A stretch of 45,731 bases of DNA from contig CAAEOA010000262.1 in the NCBI GenBank assembly GCA_900757485.1, positions 1 to 45,731 of the forward strand, given 5' to 3'. The position numbers and the translations under genes are program-made. The notes beneath the pieces were generated by a model. That model had not been told where the DNA came from. It did no database searches and was given only the letters and a program-made list of their open reading frames with translations. Shown here one piece after another: positions 8,770 to 17,766 of the stretch. The DNA is from Oscillospiraceae bacterium (GTDB taxonomy: Bacteria > Bacillota > Clostridia > Oscillospirales > Ruminococcaceae). How positions within the stretch are numbered: position 1 is the first letter of the stretch; each line of letters begins with the position of its first letter.

Positions 8770-11700
8770 ATGGAAAAATTTGTTCATCTTCATTTGCATA
8801 CCGAATTCAGTCTATTAGATGGCGCTTGCCGCATCAAAAACATTGCCAAACAGGTGAAAAATTTAGGACAAACCGCTGTTGCCATCACTGATCACGGATG
8901 TATGTATGGTGCAGTGGATTTTTATAATGCCTGCAAGGAAGAAGGAATTAAGCCCATCATCGGCTGTGAGGTTTATGTTGCTCCCCGCACCCGTTTTGAT
9001 AAAACACATGAACTGGATTATACATCGTATCATCTTGTTTTGCTTTGCGAGAATCAAATCGGTTATCAAAATTTAATCAAACTGGTTTCCATTGGGTACA
9101 TTGACGGTTTTTATAAAAAGCCGCGTATTGATTTCGACACCCTTTCTGCACACAGTGAAGGGTTGATTTGCCTGTCTGCCTGTCTGGGAGGCGAAATTCC
9201 GCAGCAGCTTTTGCATGGTGATTATGACGGAGCCCTTCAAACTGCATTAAAGTACAAGCAGCTGTTCGGAAAAGACCGTTTTTATATCGAAGTACAAAAT
9301 CACGGGATGAAAGAACAATTGCAGATTTTACCGTTATTGATCCGACTGGCAAAGGAGGCCGATTTATCATTAGTGGCAACCAATGACTGCCACTATGAAA
9401 AAAAAGAGGACGCCAAAATGCAAAATGTTTTGGTGTGCATTCAGACAAACCGCATCGTCGGTGAAGAAAATAAAATGGCTTTTCCGACCGATGAATTTTA
9501 TATCAAATCTTATGATGAAATGGCACAGTTTTTTTCTTCAATGCCCTCTGCGCTGGAGAATACAGTGAAAATTGCAGAACGCTGTCAGGTTGATTTTGAG
9601 TACGGCGTAACCAAATTGCCTCAGTTTATCATTCCGAATGTGACCGATAACAAACAATATTTTATTGATTTATGCTATCAAGGGTTAAAAGAACATTACG
9701 GTGAAAATCCGGGCAAAGAAATCATCGATCGGTTGGAATATGAAATCGGGATTATCTCAAAAATGGGATATATCGATTATTATCTTATTGTTTTAGACTT
9801 CATTCAATATGCGAAAAATCACGATATTCCGGTAGGCCCCGGCAGGGGATCCGGCGCTGGCAGTTTAGCTGCCTATTGCGTGGGAATTACCGGAATTGAT
9901 CCCATGCGGTATCATCTGCTGTTTGAGCGCTTTTTAAATCCGGAACGCGTCAGCATGCCGGATTTTGACGTTGATTTTTGCTATGAAAAACGACAACAGG
10001 TCATTGATTATGTCATCCGCAAATACGGTGTCGATCATGTGGCTCAAATTATTACATTCGGTACTATGTCTGTGCGCGGTGCTATTCGTGACGTAGGCAG
10101 GGCGCTGGGAATCTCTTATCAAGAAGTGGATGCGGTCGCAAAAAAAATACCGATGGCGTTAGGAATGACCATTGAACATGCGCTGGTGCTGTCTCCCGAG
10201 CTGAAAGAACTATATAATAGCAGTCCGCGCGTCAAGGAACTGATTGACACGGCACAAAAAATAGAGGGAATGCCAAGACACGCATCTACCCATGCTGCCG
10301 GTGTAGTGATCACGCCGAAAGCTGTCAGCGAGTATGTTCCGTTGCAAAAAAACGAGGAATCAATCGTTACCCAATACACTATGACAAATCTGGAACGATT
10401 GGGATTACTGAAAATTGATTTCTTGGGATTGCGAAATTTGACAATCATTTCAGATTGTGAAAAAATGATTCGGGAAAAAGATCCTGCTTTCTCGGTGCAA
10501 AAAATCAGCATAAACGATCCCGCAACCTACAAAATGTTTTCTTGTGGAAATACCAATGGTGTTTTCCAGTTTGAATCACCCGGCATGAAGCAAGTCCTTC
10601 AACAACTGAAGCCGGAACATCTTGAGGATCTGATTGCAGTCACTTCACTTTATCGTCCGGGACCGATGGATTCTATTCCGAAATATATCAATTATCGACA
10701 TCATCCGGAACAGGTAACCTACAAGCACCCGCTGCTGAAGCCGATATTAGACGTTACCTACGGATGCATTGTCTATCAGGAACAAGTGATGCAGATTTGC
10801 CGTGAGCTTGCCGGTTACTCATACGGACGTGCAGATTTGGTACGGCGTGCCATGTCTAAGAAAAAAGCTGACGTCATGGAAAAAGAACGGCAAAATTTTA
10901 TTTATGGCAAAACAAATGAAGATGGCAGCATCGAATGCGTCGGCGCTGTTGCAAACGGCGTCAGCCCCGAGATCGCAAATGATATATTTGACGAGATGAC
11001 CAGCTTTGCCGCATATGCGTTTAATAAATCCCATGCGGTAGCTTATGCCCATATCTCTTATCAAACTGCTTTTTTAAAATGCCATTATCCGAAAGAATAC
11101 ATGGCGGCGTTGCTGACAAGCGTATTGGAGAATACCGATAAGATGATCGCTTACGTCGGAGAATGTCAGAAAATGGGACTGCGCATTTTGCCGCCTAACA
11201 TTAACGAAAGTGAACTGGGCTTTTCAGTTACACAAGAAGGAATCCGATTCGGATTGCTGGCGATTAAAAATGTCGGCAGGGGATTTATTCAGCAGTTGTT
11301 GGCTCAACGGAAAACCGAGGGTGCATATGAAGACCTTTCTTCCTTTTGTGAACGCCTGAACGGGAAGGACTTAAACAAGAGAACGGTAGAAAGTCTGATT
11401 CGTTCCGGAGCAATGGACTGTTTGCCTCATAATCGGCGGCAAATGCTGGCTTCTTATGAGAAAATACTGGAATCTGCTAACTCCAACAATCGCAACACAG
11501 TAGAAGGACAACTGGATTTATTTCATATCGGTAACATTGAAAAGCCAAAATACAGTATGCCGAATTTGCAGGAGTTTTCTCCGGACGAATTATTGGCGAT
11601 GGAAAAAGAAACTGTGGGGCTGTTTATCTCCGCCAACCCTCTGGATCAATACAAAAATGTGTGTTTGAAATATCAATGTATGGATATTTTAGACATTCTC

Positions 11701-12267
11701 AATGGCGCAGACGAAGATGTTTCTTTGATCAAAGACGGCATACAAGTTCGTATTTTAGGTGTTGTTTTAAATAAAAAAACCATTGAGACCAAAAGCGGCA
11801 GTAAAATGGCTTTTGTCAATGTAGAGGACCAAACAGGAGTGATTGAAGTTACTGTTTTTCCGAATATATACGGCAAATTTGCTCAATATATGAAAGAAGG
11901 AGAAGTCCTATTAATCACCGGTACCATTTCTCTCAAAGAAGAGGAAACGCCAAAAATCTTGTGCAATTCCATTCTGTTAAAGAGCCAATTTGGTTTATCT
12001 CAAGATGTTTCCGGTCATAATAATCAGCAGGAGAGGGGAGCGTCAGAAAAGAAGCTTTATATGAAGTTGGAAAGCAAAAGTGATGAACGCGCCGCCGTCA
12101 TATATGAAATATTAAAACAATATTCCGGACAAGGAACTGCTTTCTTTTTTTATAATGATTCTAAAAAATATGCAAAAATACCGACCGGCTATGCACTTCA
12201 GATGCAGCAGGAATTAGTGAATAAAATTTCACATATTATTTCAAGTGACAATGTTGTTTTAAAATAA
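8770..12267 (+). CDS. dnaE: DNA polymerase III subunit alpha (DnaE type)
   Basis: The 1165-residue polymerase carries an N-terminal PHP domain (HLHLHTEFSLLDG), the C-family palm with GPGRGSGAGS and the catalytic PDFDVDF, then MPRHASTHAAGVVI, SLYRPGPMD, the FNKSHAVAYA fingers motif, a helix-hairpin-helix region, and a C-terminal OB domain (near residues 985-1080). It lacks the zinc/exonuclease layout of PolC, so it is the DnaE partner polymerase. GGGGGAGG at 8758-8765 places the start at ATG 8770 rather than the in-frame ATG at 8755. Confidence 0.95.
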   Translation: MEKFVHLHLHTEFSLLDGACRIKNIAKQVKNLGQTAVAITDHGCMYGAVDFYNACKEEGIKPIIGCEVYVAPRTRFDKTHELDYTSYHLVLLCENQIGYQNLIKLVSIGYIDGFYKKPRIDFDTLSAHSEGLICLSACLGGEIPQQLLHGDYDGALQTALKYKQLFGKDRFYIEVQNHGMKEQLQILPLLIRLAKEADLSLVATNDCHYEKKEDAKMQNVLVCIQTNRIVGEENKMAFPTDEFYIKSYDEMAQFFSSMPSALENTVKIAERCQVDFEYGVTKLPQFIIPNVTDNKQYFIDLCYQGLKEHYGENPGKEIIDRLEYEIGIISKMGYIDYYLIVLDFIQYAKNHDIPVGPGRGSGAGSLAAYCVGITGIDPMRYHLLFERFLNPERVSMPDFDVDFCYEKRQQVIDYVIRKYGVDHVAQIITFGTMSVRGAIRDVGRALGISYQEVDAVAKKIPMALGMTIEHALVLSPELKELYNSSPRVKELIDTAQKIEGMPRHASTHAAGVVITPKAVSEYVPLQKNEESIVTQYTMTNLERLGLLKIDFLGLRNLTIISDCEKMIREKDPAFSVQKISINDPATYKMFSCGNTNGVFQFESPGMKQVLQQLKPEHLEDLIAVTSLYRPGPMDSIPKYINYRHHPEQVTYKHPLLKPILDVTYGCIVYQEQVMQICRELAGYSYGRADLVRRAMSKKKADVMEKERQNFIYGKTNEDGSIECVGAVANGVSPEIANDIFDEMTSFAAYAFNKSHAVAYAHISYQTAFLKCHYPKEYMAALLTSVLENTDKMIAYVGECQKMGLRILPPNINESELGFSVTQEGIRFGLLAIKNVGRGFIQQLLAQRKTEGAYEDLSSFCERLNGKDLNKRTVESLIRSGAMDCLPHNRRQMLASYEKILESANSNNRNTVEGQLDLFHIGNIEKPKYSMPNLQEFSPDELLAMEKETVGLFISANPLDQYKNVCLKYQCMDILDILNGADEDVSLIKDGIQVRILGVVLNKKTIETKSGSKMAFVNVEDQTGVIEVTVFPNIYGKFAQYMKEGEVLLITGTISLKEEETPKILCNSILLKSQFGLSQDVSGHNNQQERGASEKKLYMKLESKSDERAAVIYEILKQYSGQGTAFFFYNDSKKYAKIPTGYALQMQQELVNKISHIISSDNVVLK

Positions 12268-12424
12268 AAGAGAATTGATAAAAAAATCACAAAGTTGTAA
12301 TTTTTGTTGTTAAATATGGATTTTTGTTTCAAAATAATGCACGCCAAATCTTTTTTATGTATAATAACAAATAGTTGGATATTTGTTAGACAACCTTATT
12401 TGATGCAAGGAATGGGGATTAATT

Positions 12425-13390
12425 ATGGAAATGAAAACGATTGGCGTATTAACCAGCGGCGGCGATGCTCCCGGAATGAATGCATTTGTGCGTTCTGTTG
12501 TTCGTACTGCGCTGAACAAAGGCATGAAAGTAATCGGTATTCGCAGAGGTTACAACGGATTGATCAACGGTGATATGATTGAAATGGATATGAGAAGCGT
12601 ATCGGATATCATCCACCGCGGAGGCACCGTTTTGTATACAGCCAGATGTCCGGAATTCAAATATCCGGAAGGAGTACAAACCGCAAAGCAATCTTGTTTA
12701 GATGCAAAAATCGACGGCATTATTGTAGGCGGGGGTGACGGATCTTTTCGCGGCGCAGGCGATTTGTCTGCGGCAGGAATTCCATGTATCGGTGTTCCTT
12801 GCACCATTGATAATGATATCGCTTGTTCTGACTATACCATAGGATATGACACTGCAATGAACACTGCGATGGAAATGATCGACAAAATAAGAGATACCTC
12901 TCAATCCCACTATCGCTGCAGCGTGGTTGAAGTTATGGGACGTCATGCCGGATATATTGCTTTAAACTGCGGAATAGCCTGCGGAGCTACTTTTATTATT
13001 GTTCCGGAAATAGAATACAAGTTTGAAGATATCATTCAAAAAATGGAGGACGCGCAAGCAACCGGAAAGCATCATTTTATCATTTTGGTCGCAGAAGGAG
13101 TCGGAAACGTTACTGAATTAGCAACGAAGATTGAGGCAACAACCGGTATTGAATCCAGAGCTACCATTTTGGGACATGTTCAGCGCGGCGGAAATCCTAC
13201 GGTTCGAGACAGAGTTGTCGCCAGTGAAATGGGACATTATGCTGTTTCGTTGCTTGAAAAAGGAATTGGCAATCGTGTGGTTGCATTGAAAGACGATAAC
13301 ATTGTTGATTATGCAATTCAAGATGCACTCAAAATGAAAAAGCCATTCAATTATAATGAATATGAGCTTGCAAATGACATTTCATATTAA
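12425..13390 (+). CDS. pfkA: ATP-dependent 6-phosphofructokinase
   Basis: Phosphorylates fructose-6-phosphate in glycolysis. The 321-residue protein has TSGGDAPGMNA near the N terminus, the GGGDGS ATP site (the glycine after GGD marks ATP- rather than PPi-dependence), PCTIDNDI with the catalytic Asp, and MGRHAGYIAL. The usual effector-site residues in RRGYNGLI are present. The ATG at 12425 or the one two codons later could be used. A conspicuous terminator separates it from the convergent recombinase. Confidence 0.95.
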   Translation: MEMKTIGVLTSGGDAPGMNAFVRSVVRTALNKGMKVIGIRRGYNGLINGDMIEMDMRSVSDIIHRGGTVLYTARCPEFKYPEGVQTAKQSCLDAKIDGIIVGGGDGSFRGAGDLSAAGIPCIGVPCTIDNDIACSDYTIGYDTAMNTAMEMIDKIRDTSQSHYRCSVVEVMGRHAGYIALNCGIACGATFIIVPEIEYKFEDIIQKMEDAQATGKHHFIILVAEGVGNVTELATKIEATTGIESRATILGHVQRGGNPTVRDRVVASEMGHYAVSLLEKGIGNRVVALKDDNIVDYAIQDALKMKKPFNYNEYELANDISY

Positions 13391-13434
13391 AAACACCTCC
13401 AAGACTTTTATGAAGTCTTGGAGGTGTTTTTTTT
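13390..13434. terminator. Terminator between pfkA and the tyrosine recombinase
   Basis: A perfect 18-bp stem (13390-13407 with 13413-13430, loop TTATG) is followed by a long T tract on the plus strand. The last codons of the recombinase lie inside the right arm, so the two convergent genes share this element. Confidence 0.85.
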
Positions 13435-14427
13435 GGATTTTACTTTAGATAATGGGGATTGATTCATCGCTGATTCCATTTGTTGATTTGAAATATGAGT
13501 ATATATTTCGGTGGTTCCCAAATTAGCATGGCCCAAAACATCTTTTAAAATACGGATATCTACGTTTCCATGTTGGTACATTAAAGTTGCAGCAGTATGC
13601 CGCAATTTATGAACGGAAAAACCTTGATTTGCCATTCCTGCTTTTCGAAGCACTTCTTCAACGATTTTTTCTACTCGTCTGGCTCCGATTCTGGTTCCGT
13701 TGCGTGTTAAAAACAAGGCGTTTTTGTCTTTGATTCCCGGTTGCTGATTACGTACATTTAAATAATTCTGAATAGCGTCAAGACAAGCTTGGTTGATATA
13801 AATAATACGTTCTTTATTGCCTTTACCAATCAAGCGCAAAGTATTATCCTGAATGTCGCTTATATTAATTCCTACCAATTCAGAGAGACGCATACCGCAA
13901 TTTAAAAACAAGGTAATCATACAATAGTCTCGTTCCGGTGCGCCGGTTTCTATCGAATTCAATAATTCTAACGATTGTTCTAACGTTAAATATTTTGGTA
14001 ACGATTTTTTTATTTTCGGAACTTCCAAATTTTTTGCCGGATTGTCCTTAATGGGATGATCTATATGAAGGGATAGATACTTATAAAAAGTACGGATACA
14101 AGTGGTTTTTCTGGAACGCGTGGCAGCATTATTATTTCTACCTTGCATGGTGTATTGCATAAACTCATAAATATCAGATGTTTTGACATCAGACAGAAAA
14201 TTTAAATCAAGATCAGTGATATCTGTATTTTGCATAACATCATCGGTGATACCGGATAATTTTATTCCGGATTTATAAAGTTTCATAAATCGCAAAAAAG
14301 TACGCAAATCTATATGGTAGCCATCGACTGTACGAACCGAGCGTCCTTTAATGGTACCAAGATAATTTAAGAATTGTTTTGCGATCTGCGGCATATCACT
14401 AAAATAACTATCAGCCAATGGAATCAT
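13408..14427 (-). CDS. Tyrosine recombinase of the XerC/XerD family
   Basis: A 339-residue site-specific recombinase. The N-terminal core-binding SAM-like domain covers about residues 12-125. The catalytic domain shows Arg180 (CGMRLSEL), the beta-hairpin Lys near 202-205 (GKGNKERII), His273 and Arg276 (HKLRH), His300 (LGHANLGTT) and Tyr309 (IYTHI). All catalytic positions are intact. No phage or transposon genes adjoin, so it is more likely a chromosomal Xer-type enzyme than an integrase of a mobile element. It has its own consensus promoter and a palindromic leader (separate entries). ATG 14427 has a weak ribosome binding site; ATG 14394 is an alternative. Confidence 0.9.
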   Translation of the reverse strand: MIPLADSYFSDMPQIAKQFLNYLGTIKGRSVRTVDGYHIDLRTFLRFMKLYKSGIKLSGITDDVMQNTDITDLDLNFLSDVKTSDIYEFMQYTMQGRNNNAATRSRKTTCIRTFYKYLSLHIDHPIKDNPAKNLEVPKIKKSLPKYLTLEQSLELLNSIETGAPERDYCMITLFLNCGMRLSELVGINISDIQDNTLRLIGKGNKERIIYINQACLDAIQNYLNVRNQQPGIKDKNALFLTRNGTRIGARRVEKIVEEVLRKAGMANQGFSVHKLRHTAATLMYQHGNVDIRILKDVLGHANLGTTEIYTHISNQQMESAMNQSPLSKVKSKKNTSKTS

Positions 14428-14444
14428 CTCTGAGATTTTACTCT

Positions 14445-14478
14445 CCTAGTTCGCTAAATTTTAATTTAGCGAACTAGG
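14445..14478. repeat. Perfect 34-nt palindrome in the recombinase leader
   Basis: CCTAGTTCGCTAAATT (14445-14460) is repeated inverted at 14463-14478 with 2 nt between. It sits from about +4 to +37 of the predicted recombinase transcript and ends 18 nt before the start codon; the AGG of its edge is also part of the AGGAGAG ribosome binding site. Read as a recombination site it gives two 11-bp arms around a 6-bp centre, the geometry of Xer dif sites. Confidence 0.85.
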
Positions 14479-14488
14479 ATGTATTTTT

Positions 14489-14517
14489 ATTATATCATAT
14501 CTTTTCCGTTCTGTCAA
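14489..14517 (-). promoter_or_regulatory. Consensus promoter of the tyrosine recombinase
   Basis: On the minus strand TTGACA (14512-14517), a 17-nt spacer and TATAAT (14489-14494) match the sigma-A consensus exactly. It lies between the BMC operon terminator and the palindrome. Confidence 0.8.
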
Positions 14518-14519
14518 GC

Positions 14520-14559
14520 AAAAAAACGGCAGGTACAGCCCTATCGAGCCATACCTGCC
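14520..14559 (-). terminator. Terminator of the rhamnose BMC operon
   Basis: On the minus strand GGCAGGTA pairs with TACCTGCC and is followed by GTTTTTTT. It lies 15 nt after the pduT stop and isolates the operon from the recombinase. Confidence 0.85.
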
Positions 14560-14574
14560 AATAAATATCATTTT

Positions 14575-15120
14575 TTACATATACTGCCACAATTCTTCAT
14601 GCGGTGCTGCAATTACTGTATTTCCGGTCAGCAATCCCTGATCCGCTGCATATCTGGAACCTGCTTCAACAGCCGCGGTCACATCACTAACATCGCCGGT
14701 AATCATAACATATCCTTTGCCGCCCATACCTCTGGACAAACGCAACTCTATAATAGACACGTTTGCAGCTTTTACCGCCGTATCAGCTGCCATAATTGCG
14801 CTGGCTGCTGAATATGTTTCAATTACGCCAACAGATCCTTTCCGTTCACCGGTTTCTGCACCAAACAACGCCTTTACAACACATTCGGATATACGTCCCA
14901 GTTTCACAGAGTCAATAATATTACTGTTATTACGCTCTCTCACATGGTCAACTGCAGCTTGTACATCCGCAAGATTACCGGTTAAAATAATCTCATATTT
15001 ACCCGGACAAATCGGCTGTGCAGTAATTAATTTTACACCCGCTGATTTTAAGGCAGAATCACATGCTTCGATACCTTTTGCAATACTCTTAATTTCGATA
15101 ATACCTATTGAATTTTCCAT
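14575..15120 (-). CDS. pduT: PduT-like tandem-BMC shell protein (BMC-T) with Fe-S cysteine
   Basis: The 181-residue protein has two BMC domains (about residues 3-85 and 93-178), forming trimers with pseudo-hexameric symmetry. PICPGKYEI places a cysteine at residue 38, the position that ligates a [4Fe-4S] cluster at the trimer pore in Salmonella PduT. The second domain keeps GVIETYSAASAI, GDVSDV and IAAPHEELW. It is the only tandem-BMC protein of the operon, and PduS, its known redox partner, is immediately upstream. CGGAGTTTAAG precedes the ATG. Last gene before the operon terminator. Confidence 0.92.
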   Translation of the reverse strand: MENSIGIIEIKSIAKGIEACDSALKSAGVKLITAQPICPGKYEIILTGNLADVQAAVDHVRERNNSNIIDSVKLGRISECVVKALFGAETGERKGSVGVIETYSAASAIMAADTAVKAANVSIIELRLSRGMGGKGYVMITGDVSDVTAAVEAGSRYAADQGLLTGNTVIAAPHEELWQYM

Positions 15121-15247
15121 CTTAAACTCCGTTCTGCCGCCCTGCTACGACCAAGTTAATTATATATCTTGCTTTTATCTTGCAGAAATACGATTATGAT
15201 AAAAGTGTTCTATTCATTAACAACGAAAAACATCATCAATTTAACTT

Positions 15248-16582
15248 TTAGCTGCACTTAATTTCAACGCCCTGTTCACTAACTGCGGTAACCACACCGT
15301 TTACCGTAGCATGAATATTTGCTGAAATACCATCAGCAGCTTTTCCGATTAAATCTCCGACTTTTACGGTATCACCTACATTTACCGCAGGTGATGCCGG
15401 CTTTCCTACATGTTGGCGCATCGGCATTGATATAGAAGTCGCTTTAAAGTCAATTACTCCGGTTAATTCCGGCATAATATCATAAGGTGCTACTCCGATT
15501 CGAGCCATAAACCGATCGCTCGGCAACATCCGGTATTCCCTATCAGGATCTGCATGCAATTCCGAGCCATCGTGCTGATAACGCAATCCGTTTTTTGCCA
15601 GTGAAGCTTTCACTTGTGCATACACCGTTCTCGGACTGATTCCCTGACAACATGCCGTTAATTCACAAACGCCACAGCTGGAGCAAACAGAAGCAACTAA
15701 GTAATCTTGTGGATTTGAAGTGATTTGTCCGTTTACAGTACGGACAATTTTATGTGGTTTTAAAGGATATCCAATCAAAGCACGCGGACACATATCCGTA
15801 CACATTGAACATTGACAGCAAGTAGAAGAAGAACGGCGTACCATATTAGACGGATCGGTCGTTTTTCCGGTAATCGCCGGAATATCTTCAGGTAATATCA
15901 GGAAGGATTTGGTAGTCTTAGTAATATGATAAGTCTTGGGATCAATGATCTTGCCCATTGCCGGACCGCCATCTAACACAACACAATCTGCCGGAACAAC
16001 AACTCCCAGATAATCAAATAATTCAGATACCGGAATACCGATCGGCACTTTTACAACTTTTCTGGCTCTATCACTGACTTTGCCGCCAATGGTAACATAT
16101 TTATCAGTTACCGGAATTCCTTTCACTGCGTTGGAAACATTATATAATGTTTCCACATTAGATACGATAACACCTTGTGTAAAGGGCAAGCTTCCCGGAG
16201 CAACAATTCTTTTTGTTACTTCATAAATTAGAATGATTTCGTCTCCCATAGGATATACATTCGGCAAAACGTGTACTTCGACGTGTTTCGACAATTTTTG
16301 ACCGTGTGTAAACCCAAGTCGTTCAGCGGTATGCTCTTTAATACCAAGGTAACCGATCTTTAAGCCCATAGCTTCTATTACTTGTTCGGCACCGTCAAGC
16401 ATCTGTTCCATTTCTTTTTTCATAATATAATAATCCGAAAAAATCAAAGGTTCGCATTCAGCTCCGTTAATTACCAACGTATCTAAACCTTCATTAAATT
16501 TAAATTGTGTCGGGAACCCCGCTCCACCGGCACCTACAACACCGGCATCAGCTACTGCTTTTTTCAAATCATTTAAAATCAT
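15248..16582 (-). CDS. pduS: PduS-like flavin/Fe-S cobalamin reductase
   Basis: The 444-residue RnfC-related protein starts with VVGAGGAGFPT (FMN/NADH region), carries two ferredoxin-type cysteine clusters (residues 255-265, SSTCCQCSMCTDMCP, and 300-312, VCSSCGVCELTACC), and ends in a lipoyl-like SLBB/biotin-type domain (about 390-444, PAVNVGDTVKVGDLIGKAADG). PduS reduces cob(III)alamin for the PduO adenosyltransferase and can pass electrons through the PduT cluster across the shell. Both partners are in this operon. Confidence 0.92.
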   Translation of the reverse strand: MILNDLKKAVADAGVVGAGGAGFPTQFKFNEGLDTLVINGAECEPLIFSDYYIMKKEMEQMLDGAEQVIEAMGLKIGYLGIKEHTAERLGFTHGQKLSKHVEVHVLPNVYPMGDEIILIYEVTKRIVAPGSLPFTQGVIVSNVETLYNVSNAVKGIPVTDKYVTIGGKVSDRARKVVKVPIGIPVSELFDYLGVVVPADCVVLDGGPAMGKIIDPKTYHITKTTKSFLILPEDIPAITGKTTDPSNMVRRSSSTCCQCSMCTDMCPRALIGYPLKPHKIVRTVNGQITSNPQDYLVASVCSSCGVCELTACCQGISPRTVYAQVKASLAKNGLRYQHDGSELHADPDREYRMLPSDRFMARIGVAPYDIMPELTGVIDFKATSISMPMRQHVGKPASPAVNVGDTVKVGDLIGKAADGISANIHATVNGVVTAVSEQGVEIKCS

Positions 16583-16626
16583 AGTTTCTCAATCCCTTTA
16601 TATATTTAAAAGCTAAAATATAATGC

Positions 16627-16887
16627 TTAATCGACAATACCGACAATTACTGCATCAGTGGGCATGTTAGTATCACGCAACGCCAGTCTGGCGCCGCTTC
16701 CGGTAGTAAGCAAAACACGTTCTCCTATTCCGGCACCTACACTGTCAATTGCAATGATATAAGAGTCAGACTCTACCCCGTTATGAATCAACTGCACTTC
16801 CAGAAATTTCGAGCCTATTAATGATTCACATTTACGGGTAGATACAATTGTTCCTGTGACTTTTCCAATCAACATAAGCTTAACCAT
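16627..16887 (-). CDS. pduN: EutN/CcmL-type pentameric vertex protein (BMC-P)
   Basis: About 86 residues with the BMC-P pattern: IGKVTGTIVSTRKCESLIGSKFLEVQ at the N terminus (conserved in pieces GKVTGTIVST and GSKFLEVQ), IAIDSVGAGIGERVLLTTGS in the centre, and DAVIVGIVD at the end. Pentamers of this family cap the vertices of the polyhedral shell. The start is uncertain: an in-frame TTG at 16896, ATG 16887 and ATG 16875 are all possible and none has a good ribosome binding site, so expression may be kept low, as suits a protein needed in few copies. Confidence 0.9.
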   Translation of the reverse strand: MVKLMLIGKVTGTIVSTRKCESLIGSKFLEVQLIHNGVESDSYIIAIDSVGAGIGERVLLTTGSGARLALRDTNMPTDAVIVGIVD

Positions 16888-16948
16888 GCTGTCCAATCAC
16901 AAGGATATGACAGCACCCTTTCATCCATAATACTACCAGTTTGATTAA

Positions 16949-17602
16949 CTAGTCTTTTTTTACAATGGTCACCAAATCGTTACATTTTACGCCGCAAGCA
17001 TTTGCATCGTCTGTATCAATATGCATTTCCAAACGAAATTTTTCATTTACACGTATTTGTACATCATAGAATTTGGTTCTGCGGATTCCGCCCACCTCTA
17101 CATCTACATAATCGCCGTCTTTTAATCCATATCCTGCCGCATCCTGCGGAGTCATATGAATATGGCGGTTTGCAATAATACATCCTTCCGGAATCGTTAC
17201 AACGCCTTTAGGCCCCACAATGGTTACAGAAGCAGAACCTGCAACATCACCGGACGGTCTGACAGGCGGCTTTACTTTTAGCACAAAGGTATCCGTTCTG
17301 GAAATTTCTACCTGTGTATGTTTTCTGACAGGCCCTAAAATGCGGACATTCTCAATCGGACGCAGAGAAGGACCGATGATGGTTACGAGCTCGTTAGAAG
17401 CAAAATCATCCCCCATCAATTCTTTCTTTACGGTAAGTTTTGCGCCCTTGCCAAACAATATTTCCAAATCTTCTTGTGTAACATGGACATGTCGATTGGA
17501 AACACCGATCGGTACCGGTTTGTTCTCCGGATCAGAAACCAATTCTTCAGAAGCAATAACGCTTTTGACAATTTCAGCAATCATTTTTTCATCAATTTGC
17601 AT
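16949..17602 (-). CDS. pduL: Phosphate propanoyltransferase PduL
   Basis: Converts propionyl-CoA plus phosphate to propionyl-phosphate and free CoA, so recycling CoA inside the compartment. The protein has about 217 residues with two related barrels. Zinc-binding histidines are in SNRHVHVT and ANRHIHMT. An amphipathic N-terminal helix (DEKMIAEIVKSVI) followed by an acidic linker looks like an encapsulation peptide, found on BMC-associated PduL. ATG 17611 is 1 nt after AAAGGG, so ATG 17602, 10 nt away, is preferred. Confidence 0.94.
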   Translation of the reverse strand: MQIDEKMIAEIVKSVIASEELVSDPENKPVPIGVSNRHVHVTQEDLEILFGKGAKLTVKKELMGDDFASNELVTIIGPSLRPIENVRILGPVRKHTQVEISRTDTFVLKVKPPVRPSGDVAGSASVTIVGPKGVVTIPEGCIIANRHIHMTPQDAAGYGLKDGDYVDVEVGGIRRTKFYDVQIRVNEKFRLEMHIDTDDANACGVKCNDLVTIVKKD

Positions 17603-17722
17603 GGCAGTCATTCCCTTTCTCGTTTATAATCTATATTTATGGTAATAATTTTCAAATTTAATAAAAACATTCAACTTTAAATAACAAATCCAAATAAGAG
17701 AAGTAATAGTTATGTTTTTATG

Positions 17723-17748
17723 CATCCGGACAGTCTCCTGTCCGGATG
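17723..17748. repeat. Intercistronic hairpin between the extended BMC-H gene and pduL
   Basis: CATCCGGACA (17723-17732) pairs perfectly with TGTCCGGATG (17739-17748). On the transcribed strand it is followed by GCATAAAAAC, not a U tract, so it looks like an mRNA-stabilising or processing element or a leaky attenuator rather than a full terminator. The rest of the 164-nt gap between genes is AT-rich with nothing else obvious. Confidence 0.65.
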
Positions 17749-17766
17749 ACACAAAACGTTTTGTTC

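Noticed and set aside
13408..14427. Integrase of a prophage or integrative element that carried the BMC operon
   Set aside because: No phage, relaxase or excisionase genes, no tRNA-derived attachment repeat, and the recombinase is separated from the operon by a terminator. Transfer of the operon remains possible but is not shown by this gene.
14445..14478. LexA (SOS) box in the recombinase leader
   Set aside because: The Firmicute LexA box is GAAC-N4-GTTC. Here the half-sites are in the reverse order (GTTC ... GAAC) and far apart.
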